Of a stretch of 64,000 bases of DNA, positions 51,737 through 58,407 are shown one piece after another. How positions within the stretch are numbered: position 1 is the stretch's first letter; every line of letters begins with the position of its first letter. Position numbers and translations under genes: made by a program. The notes beneath the pieces were generated by a model. The model was not told where the DNA came from. It searched no databases and saw only the letters and a list, made by a program, of their open reading frames with translations. Source of the stretch: Catenovulum agarivorans DS-2 (GTDB lineage Bacteria; Pseudomonadota; Gammaproteobacteria; Enterobacterales; Alteromonadaceae); the NCBI RefSeq assembly GCF_000568405.1, contig NZ_ARZY01000002.1, positions 124,001-188,000 of the forward strand, written 5' to 3'.

Positions 51737-54394
51737 ATGAACAAAACAGCAGTAAAATTGAAACAAACCACTTGTCCGTATTGTGGTGTTGGATGCGGTA
51801 TCGACGTAAAAGTTGATGGGCAGGCGCTAACTCAAGTGACAGGTTCTTCAGAACATCCCGCCAATTATGGGCGTTTATGTGTTAAAGGCTCATCCGTTTT
51901 AGAAACGAATGATGTATCTGGGCGATTACTGCAGCCTATGATAGGAGATTCACAAGTTTCTTGGGATGAAGCAATTAACCATGTTGCGAGTGGCTTCAAT
52001 AAAGTTATTGAAGAATTCGGTCCACAAGCCGTCGCGTTTTATGTGTCAGGTCAGTTATTAACTGAAGACTATTATGTCGCGAATAAATTGATGAAAGGTT
52101 ACATAGGCAGTGCCAATATAGATACCAACTCTCGTTTGTGTATGTCGTCAGCTGTTGCTGGTTACAAACGTGCATTTGGCTCGGACACTGTTCCGTGTAA
52201 TTACGAAGATTTAGAAGATACAGATTTATTGGTTTTAACAGGCTCAAATGCCGCTTGGACACACCCTGTGTTGTTCCAGCGTATGGAGCGAGCAAAGCTG
52301 TTAAACCCTGATATGAAAGTCGTGGTGATTGATCCTCGCCAAAGTGCAACGACAGAGTTGGCAGACTTACATATTGCAATTAAACCGGGCAGCGATGTTG
52401 CCTTGTTTAACGGTTTATTAAACTACTTACATCAACATGATTGTATTGATCAAAATTATGTAAATAGTTTTACCGAAGGTTTTGAAACAGCACTTGCTAA
52501 TAGCCAACAATGGACGATTGAGCGGGTCGCTGAGTATTGTGATTTGCCACTTGAGCAAGTGACAACTTATTATCAGTGGTTTGCGAAAAGCCCAACTGCA
52601 ATTACCTTTTATTGCATGGGGGTCAATCAGTCATCGCAAGGCACTGATAAATGTAACGCAATTATTAATTGTCACTTAGCCACTGGTAAAGTTGGTAAAA
52701 AAGGCAGTGGTCCATTTTCGATCACGGGTCAACCTAATGCTATGGGTGGCCGTGAAGTTGGTGGTTTAGCGAATATGCTAGCTGCGCATATGGACATTGG
52801 CAACCCACAACACCGTGAATATGTGCAAACCTTTTGGCGTTCGCCAAGAATACCAGAGCAAGTCGGTTCAAAAGCGGTTGATATGTTTGCTAAAGTGAAA
52901 AGTGGTGAAATTAAAGCCATTTGGATTATGGCAACCAACCCTGTTGTAAGCTTGCCAAACGGTAACGAAGTCGCTCAGGCACTAAAAGATTGTCCATTGG
53001 TTGTGGTGTCTGATTGTAATGAAAATACTGATACTTCTGAGTGGGCTAATGTGCGTTTACCAGCAACAGGTTGGTCAGAGAAAAACGGTACAGTAACCAA
53101 TTCTGAGCGTCGAATTTCTCGCCAACGTGGTATTATGCCACCATCTGGCCAAGCAAAACACGACTGGCAAATTATTTGTGATGTTGCTAAAGCAATGGGT
53201 TTTGCGTCAGGGTTTAAATTCGGCCACCCGGCTGAAATCTTTGATGAACATGCGCGTTTATCAGGTTATGAAAATAACGGCAGCCGAGATTTTGATATCA
53301 CTGGATTGGCTGGGTTATCCGAAGCTGAATACGACAAGTTGCGTCCAATTCAATGGCCAGTCAATCGTGAAAACCCGAACGGCTGTGCGCGTATGTTTGA
53401 AAACGGTCGTTTTTATACTAAATCGGGCAAAGCTCAGTTTATTACAACCGAAGCGAAAGCACCGGTACAACAAACTTGTAAAGATTATCCATTTGTCTGT
53501 AACTCAGGTCGTGTGCGTGATCAATGGCATACAATGACCCGCACTGGTAAAGCTGCAAAATTGACCGCGCATGTTTCTGAGGCATTTGTGGCAATTCATC
53601 CAGCTGATGCTGAAAAGCTCAATTTGGTTGATGGTCAAATTGCCCAGTTAACCTCGAAATTTGGACGTGCACTATTGCGTGTTCAACTTGATGCAGGCCA
53701 ACGCAAAGGTGACGTTTTTGTGCCCATGCATTGGAACAAGCAGTTTGCGTCGCAAGCGAATATTAACCGTTTATTTGCCCCTGTAGTTGACCCAATTTCA
53801 GGTCAACCTGAGCTTAAACACGCAGCCGTCGCTATTGAGGCCTATCAAGCTGATTTTTATGCAGTTGCCTATAGTCGCCACGCTATGCAAGCAAACACTG
53901 AATATTGGTCGAAAGCGCCAAACCAAGCGGGTGAGCAGTTGTTGTTTGCTGGTCAAGGAGAGGTAAATGACTGGTTAGATTGGTGCCAAAAACATACTGC
54001 AGCTGAAGGCGAGTGGTTGCGGGTTGAAAACAATAACGATAAGTCATTTAAAGTTGTTTGTTATACCCAGGGACAGTTAGAGTTTGTTTGTTATATTCAA
54101 GCGACGCCATTTACCGAGGATATGAGTTGGTTAAGTGAAATATTTATGTTGCAGGTGTTTGATCGCGAAGAGCTAAAAGCACTTGTTTCGGGCATACCAA
54201 CTCCTGAAGTGGCTAAAGGTCGTCAAATTTGTAGCTGTTTTAAAGTGGGTGAGAAACAAATTATCGAAGCTATTGTTGATTATGGTGACGATACTGTTGA
54301 GAAGTTGGGTGATCGCTTACAATGCGGCACCAATTGTGGTTCATGTAAAACTGATTTAAGTGGTTTAATTAAAAGCCATTGTAAAAGCTGCTAG
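51737..54394 (+). CDS. nasA: Assimilatory nitrate reductase catalytic subunit with BFD domain
   Basis: This 885-residue cytoplasmic molybdoenzyme has no Tat signal. N-terminal 4Fe-4S ligands are in CPYCGVGC (13-20) and LCVKGSS, the cofactor region has SRLCMSSAVAGYKRAFG, and the MGD-binding C-domain follows. A C-terminal BFD-like [2Fe-2S] domain has ICSCFKVGE and QCGTNCGSCK. It reduces nitrate to nitrite using electrons from the NasC-like protein. ATG 51737 follows AGGTAAG; the adjacent TTG is less likely. It is transcribed alone from a sigma-54-like promoter through a structured leader. Confidence 0.93.
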   Translation: MNKTAVKLKQTTCPYCGVGCGIDVKVDGQALTQVTGSSEHPANYGRLCVKGSSVLETNDVSGRLLQPMIGDSQVSWDEAINHVASGFNKVIEEFGPQAVAFYVSGQLLTEDYYVANKLMKGYIGSANIDTNSRLCMSSAVAGYKRAFGSDTVPCNYEDLEDTDLLVLTGSNAAWTHPVLFQRMERAKLLNPDMKVVVIDPRQSATTELADLHIAIKPGSDVALFNGLLNYLHQHDCIDQNYVNSFTEGFETALANSQQWTIERVAEYCDLPLEQVTTYYQWFAKSPTAITFYCMGVNQSSQGTDKCNAIINCHLATGKVGKKGSGPFSITGQPNAMGGREVGGLANMLAAHMDIGNPQHREYVQTFWRSPRIPEQVGSKAVDMFAKVKSGEIKAIWIMATNPVVSLPNGNEVAQALKDCPLVVVSDCNENTDTSEWANVRLPATGWSEKNGTVTNSERRISRQRGIMPPSGQAKHDWQIICDVAKAMGFASGFKFGHPAEIFDEHARLSGYENNGSRDFDITGLAGLSEAEYDKLRPIQWPVNRENPNGCARMFENGRFYTKSGKAQFITTEAKAPVQQTCKDYPFVCNSGRVRDQWHTMTRTGKAAKLTAHVSEAFVAIHPADAEKLNLVDGQIAQLTSKFGRALLRVQLDAGQRKGDVFVPMHWNKQFASQANINRLFAPVVDPISGQPELKHAAVAIEAYQADFYAVAYSRHAMQANTEYWSKAPNQAGEQLLFAGQGEVNDWLDWCQKHTAAEGEWLRVENNNDKSFKVVCYTQGQLEFVCYIQATPFTEDMSWLSEIFMLQVFDREELKALVSGIPTPEVAKGRQICSCFKVGEKQIIEAIVDYGDDTVEKLGDRLQCGTNCGSCKTDLSGLIKSHCKSC

Positions 54395-54410
54395 TAAACG
54401 GTAGTGATAT

Positions 54411-54441
54411 AGCGCAATATTGTTCTGGATATTGCGCTTTA
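54411..54441 (+). terminator. Terminator after nasA
   Basis: AGCGCAATAT-TGTTCTGG-ATATTGCGCT is a perfect 10-bp stem followed by TTAATTT, 16 bp after the nasA stop. The rest of the 473-bp gap before ybiB holds repeat copy D and no gene. Confidence 0.8.
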
Positions 54442-54529
54442 ATTTCCTTCCTTTTGTGTTCATACCCTGCTGGTTTTAGTTATTAGGCTAGTTGCTGCAA
54501 GTTAGTGCACTTATGCTCAATAAGGTAAA

Positions 54530-54623
54530 TGGGGAATCTCTCGCAAAAACGCTTCAAGGCCGTCCGTGGCTCGCTCGCACAAAACATCCCTGTTTTGTGA
54601 AGTTTTGCTCAAGACACACCCAT
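54530..54623 (-). repeat. Intergenic palindromic repeat, copy D (inverted)
   Basis: On the minus strand it reads GCAAAACTTCACAAAACAGG..., an ACAAAACA/TGTTTTGT hairpin, GCGAGCG, GGACGGCC and AAGCGTTTTTGCGAG, like copies A and C. TGGG/CCCA arms flank it. Confidence 0.72.
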
Positions 54624-54867
54624 CCACCGTATTTCTGTTCGATGTCGCTACGCAACAGTCATTTTATTTAACCAGATGAAAGTTCGTTTTACACACGCCA
54701 ACTCAAAACTTAAAAAAGTATTTGCATATGTATTGGCGCGTCTAAGTAAAGTAAAACCTATGTATCGAGACATTATAGCAACTAAAAAACTCGCATATAA
54801 GCTCTACTTTTGCACGCCCATTGACGTAAAATAACCAACAAACGCACAGACTTAATTGAGGTTAGCT

Positions 54868-55857
54868 ATGCAAACAGAATTTAAACAATATATAAAAATG
54901 GTTGGCCGCGGGCAAAGGGCAGGGGAGATGCTTAACAAAGAACAAGCATTTGATGCCATGCAACAAATGCTAGAAGATAAAGTGAGCCCAGAACAACTTG
55001 GCGCATTTTTAATGTTAATGCGTGTGCGTGAAGAAACCGCTGAAGAACTTGCAGGCTTTGTCGAAGCATGCCGCACAACAGTGCAAAGCGAATTCACTGA
55101 ACTAAATATAGATTTGGACTTAGGCTGTTATGCAGGTAAACGCCGCCATCTACCCTGGTTTTTATTGGCCGTAATGGCATTTGCACAGTCAGGACGCAGA
55201 GTATTTATTCATGGCACAGCGGAACCAGAGTCACAGCGCTTGTATATAAAAGAAGCATTGCAGTTTTTTGGTATTGAGCCTGCAACAAATAAACAAAGTG
55301 CAGAACAACAGCTAAATCAGTTTGGTTTTTGTTATGTTGAGCTGGCCGATTTAAATAAACCACTAGATAAACTCATTCAATTACGCGCTTTATTTGGTTT
55401 GCGCTCAGCTGCTAACACGTTGGCACGAATGTTGAATCCTAGTAAGGCAAAACACAGTTTACATGGCGTGCATCATAGAAACTTTGATATACGTCATGTT
55501 GATGCAGCACAAATGTGCAATGATACTAGTGTAGTGTGCTTTCGTGGGGAAGGCGGCGAAGTTGAATTCAATCCTGAACGCGATGCGACACTGCATTATT
55601 TCAAACAAGGCAATAAAGGCGAGCTTAAAATGCCAGCCTTGTTGGAAAGCTGGCAAATCAAACCACGAGCGTTAGATTTGGTGCAATTACAACAGGTTTG
55701 GTTAAATCAAGTTGATAACAACTATGCAGAGCAAGCTGTAATTGGCACATTAGCAATATTTTTATTAACAACTGATGCAGTAGCAACGGTCGACGAGGCA
55801 ATACAACAAGCTAAAAATATTTGGCAGCACAGAAGTGCAACTTGGCCACTGGGCTAA
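54868..55857 (+). CDS. ybiB: YbiB-like protein (TrpD2 family, anthranilate phosphoribosyltransferase fold)
   Basis: This 329-residue protein has the glycosyl transferase family 3 N-terminal helical domain (MLEDKVSPEQLGAFLMLMRVREETAEEL) and a phosphoribosyltransferase-like core with LGLRSAANTLARMLNPS. The PRPP/anthranilate loop of true TrpD is altered (CYAGKRRHLPWF), as in YbiB/TrpD2 proteins, which bind nucleic acid rather than make tryptophan. ATG 54868 follows GAGGT. Its place between nasA and a porin suggests a link to nitrogen assimilation, but no role is established. Confidence 0.8.
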   Translation: MQTEFKQYIKMVGRGQRAGEMLNKEQAFDAMQQMLEDKVSPEQLGAFLMLMRVREETAEELAGFVEACRTTVQSEFTELNIDLDLGCYAGKRRHLPWFLLAVMAFAQSGRRVFIHGTAEPESQRLYIKEALQFFGIEPATNKQSAEQQLNQFGFCYVELADLNKPLDKLIQLRALFGLRSAANTLARMLNPSKAKHSLHGVHHRNFDIRHVDAAQMCNDTSVVCFRGEGGEVEFNPERDATLHYFKQGNKGELKMPALLESWQIKPRALDLVQLQQVWLNQVDNNYAEQAVIGTLAIFLLTTDAVATVDEAIQQAKNIWQHRSATWPLG

Positions 55858-55964
55858 CACATTCGCAAATCCATACCTAACAAGCGCTGGCCAATAGGTT
55901 AGTGCTTGCTTCCTGTTTTTATCCTAAAGATTTGAAAAATAAAGAAAATATTATTTAAAATCTG

Positions 55965-55994
55965 TTGACAACAATAACTAGGTTAGCTTAATCT
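55965..55994 (+). promoter_or_regulatory. Sigma-70 promoter of the porin gene
   Basis: A perfect -35 TTGACA (55965-55970) and -10-like TAATCT (55989-55994) are 18 bp apart, about 70 bp before the porin start codon. Confidence 0.55.
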
Positions 55995-56065
55995 AGCTGT
56001 GCGTCTGAGCATCCAACATCACTTTCAAGAAACGAATTTTTTATATTGTTATTTGGGAGTGACCT

Positions 56066-57223
56066 ATGGAACTTAAAAAATCTAAACTAGCATTAACTCT
56101 AGCATCTGTATTAAGCGCTGGATTTATGTCTACCTCTGCAATGGCTGCAGATTCTTTAGCTGAAGCGTTAAAAGAAGGCAAAGCGTCAGGTGATTTCCGC
56201 CTACGTTATGAGTCTAACGACGCGACCGACGGCTCTCTATTATCTTTTAGAACCCGTATCGGCTACAAAACAGCTGACGTTTCTGGCTTATACGGTCATA
56301 TCGAATTTGAAGATGTGCGTTATGTATTAGGCCAAGACGACGCTGCCGGCATTCCTGATCCAGAAGTAACTGAGCTAGAACAAGGTTACCTTGGTTTTAA
56401 ATCTGGAGATTTCTCAGCTAAGTTAGGTCGTCAAGTTTTAACTTTAGATGGTCATCGCCATGTCGGTCATGTTGGTTGGAGACAAGATAGACAAACTTTT
56501 GATGCCTTAAACCTTCAATATAATTCAGGTGCTTTTGGTGCAAACGTATCTTACGTATATAAGCATAACCGCATTTTCGCAGAAACTGCTGATGTTGATT
56601 CAAGCGATATCTTATTAAACCTTTCTTATAAAACAGATTTAGGTAAATTGGTAGCGTACGGTTATCAAATTGACCCGGATCCAGCAGGTCGTGAAGACTT
56701 AGATACTTATGGTGTCAGTTTTACTGGTGCAACTGGTACAGACTTTAAAGTTTCTTATATGGCTGAATACGCTATTCAAGATAACAACAAAGGTAATGAC
56801 ACTAGTTACATGGCATTAGAGTTAGGTGCAACAGTTTCAGGCTTCACTTTTAAATTAGGTCAAGAAACTTTGGGCTCGGATGATGGTATGGCTAACTTCG
56901 CGACACCTTTAGCGACTTTACATAAATTCAATGGTTTTGCCGATGTATTCTTGGTCCCTACATTTAGTTCTGGTGGTTTAAAAAATGGCTTAGTTGATAC
57001 CTACGCATTCGCTGGAACCAAGGTAGGTGGTGTAGCAGTTAAAGCTTTCTACCATGACTTTACTTCTGATGAAGGTTCAATCGACTATGGTTCAGAGCTC
57101 GACTTAGTTGTTGCAACTAAGATTGCTGGATATGGCACTGGTATTAAATACTCAAGCTATAGTGCTGATGGTTTTGGTGTTGACGTAGACAAACTATGGG
57201 TTTGGGTTGAAACCAAGTTCTAA
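56066..57223 (+). CDS. Outer-membrane porin, alginate-export-like, in the nitrate island
   Basis: The 385-residue precursor has a signal peptide ending AMAADS (near 28), a beta-rich body with SGDFRLRYESND and KLGRQVLTLDGHRHVGH, and a terminal WVWVETKF aromatic end. It belongs with alginate-export/short-chain porins. Its location between nasA and cobA-nirBD suggests it admits nitrate or nitrite across the outer membrane; this is inference. GGGAG precedes the ATG, and it has its own sigma-70-like promoter and terminator. Transcript level may be high: codon use is strongly biased. Confidence 0.72.
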   Translation: MELKKSKLALTLASVLSAGFMSTSAMAADSLAEALKEGKASGDFRLRYESNDATDGSLLSFRTRIGYKTADVSGLYGHIEFEDVRYVLGQDDAAGIPDPEVTELEQGYLGFKSGDFSAKLGRQVLTLDGHRHVGHVGWRQDRQTFDALNLQYNSGAFGANVSYVYKHNRIFAETADVDSSDILLNLSYKTDLGKLVAYGYQIDPDPAGREDLDTYGVSFTGATGTDFKVSYMAEYAIQDNNKGNDTSYMALELGATVSGFTFKLGQETLGSDDGMANFATPLATLHKFNGFADVFLVPTFSSGGLKNGLVDTYAFAGTKVGGVAVKAFYHDFTSDEGSIDYGSELDLVVATKIAGYGTGIKYSSYSADGFGVDVDKLWVWVETKF

Positions 57224-57271
57224 GCATTTACATTAAAGAATTACAATCAAAAACAAGGATTGTTCCTTTTA

Positions 57272-57296
57272 AACAGCAGCTTCGGCTGCTGTTTTG
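57272..57296 (+). terminator. Rho-independent terminator after the porin gene
   Basis: AACAGCAGC-TTCG-GCTGCTGTT is a perfect 9-bp stem with a UUCG tetraloop and a short T stretch. Confidence 0.85.
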
Positions 57297-57314
57297 CTAT
57301 ATGCGGTTTGGTGG

Positions 57315-57387
57315 TGCACTCCTTTGGTGCTCGCCTAATTGGTATTAATGGTATTGGTTTGGTCTATTTGGGTGCACTTGTAGTGCA
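57315..57387. promoter_or_regulatory. NtrC-like sites upstream of cobA-nirBD
   Basis: TGCACT-CCTTT-GGTGCT (57315-57331) matches the NtrC operator TGCACT-N5-GGTGCA at all but the last base. A second palindrome, TGCACT-TGT-AGTGCA (57373-57387), keeps both half sites with a 3-bp instead of 5-bp spacer. They lie about 175-245 bp upstream of the predicted sigma-54 start, as expected for enhancers. Confidence 0.7.
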
Positions 57388-57535
57388 ACCTGCTTCTAAA
57401 AAGGGAAATAGACCCGTAAAACTAAAGGGAATCTAAGTTAGTGTAGCTGAAAAAATTGCTTTATATAGCGAGTGTTGAAATAAAAACCTATATAAATCAG
57501 TGGTTAATTAAAAATATTGAATGATTTTTATTGGT

Positions 57536-57551
57536 TGGCACCCCTCTTGCA
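57536..57551 (+). promoter_or_regulatory. Sigma-54 promoter of cobA-nirB-nirD
   Basis: TGGCAC-CCCTC-TTGCA is a perfect -24/-12 match. The predicted start near 57562 leaves a leader of about 29 nt, too short for ANTAR hairpins. Confidence 0.85.
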
Positions 57552-57590
57552 TTTTAAGGTTATCGATTTAGTTACTCAGCTTGTGCAAAG

Positions 57591-58394
57591 ATGTTTAAGT
57601 TAGTAAAACAAGACAGTGGTGTTGGTAAAGTTTCTCTGGTAGGTGCCGGTCCAGGTGACGCAGATCTGCTCACTATTAAGGCACTCAGATGTATTCAAAC
57701 AGCCGATATTATTTTATACGACCGTTTGGTCAGTGAAGATATTCGCAGTTTGTTTCCTGCCTCTACTCCAGCTTTTTATGTTGGTAAGGCAATGGGCAAT
57801 CATTGCATTCCTCAAGAAAAGCTCAACGAACTTCTCGTCGAAAAAGCACAAAAAGGCTTTAACATTTGCCGTTTAAAAGGCGGCGACCCGTTTGTATTTG
57901 GTCGCGGTGGCGAAGAAATGTTAGTGCTTAAACAAGTTGGAATTGAAGTTGAAGTTGTACCAGGTGTTACCTCAGGTATTGGTGCAGCAAGCTACTCAGG
58001 TATTCCAGTCACGCATCGTGGTTTGTCACAAGCTTGTACTTTCGTAACTGCACATGCAGAAAAAACGTTAAACATTGATTGGCAAGCATTAGCTCGTCTT
58101 AATCACACATTGGTTTTTTATATGGGATTAAGCAAGTTGCCGGAAATTCACCAGCAGCTTGTTGCTCACGGTTTGGCAGCTGACACACCAGCAGCGCTGA
58201 TTGAAAATGGTTGCCGCAAAGAGCAAAGGGTATTTACAGGGACAGTGTCTAATTTAGAACAATTGGCTAAGCAATATAAGTTGCAAACTCCTACGTTAGT
58301 GGTGGTTGGCCAAGTGGTTGAATTAGCAGAATCGCTTCATTGGTTTGGTTCACTCACCAATGAAAATTCTGAATGGACGCAGTTGTCAGCTTAA
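57591..58394 (+). CDS. cobA: Uroporphyrinogen-III C-methyltransferase
   Basis: This 267-residue SAM enzyme makes precorrin-2, the sirohaem precursor needed by NirB. Motifs are VSLVGAGPGDADLLTIKAL near the start, the ILYDRLVS strand, the GDPFVFGRGGEE loop, and PGVTSGIGAASYSGIPVTHRG. It is a stand-alone SUMT rather than a CysG fusion. It is the first gene of the nirBD unit, 13 bp before nirB, behind a perfect sigma-54-type promoter. The ribosome site is weak. Confidence 0.93.
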   Translation: MFKLVKQDSGVGKVSLVGAGPGDADLLTIKALRCIQTADIILYDRLVSEDIRSLFPASTPAFYVGKAMGNHCIPQEKLNELLVEKAQKGFNICRLKGGDPFVFGRGGEEMLVLKQVGIEVEVVPGVTSGIGAASYSGIPVTHRGLSQACTFVTAHAEKTLNIDWQALARLNHTLVFYMGLSKLPEIHQQLVAHGLAADTPAALIENGCRKEQRVFTGTVSNLEQLAKQYKLQTPTLVVVGQVVELAESLHWFGSLTNENSEWTQLSA

Positions 58395-58407
58395 TAGAGG
58401 GTAAATA

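Noticed and set aside
53127-53537. 136-codon open frame inside nasA
   Set aside because: It lies in another frame of a fully convincing molybdoenzyme gene, has no ribosome site and no recognisable domain.
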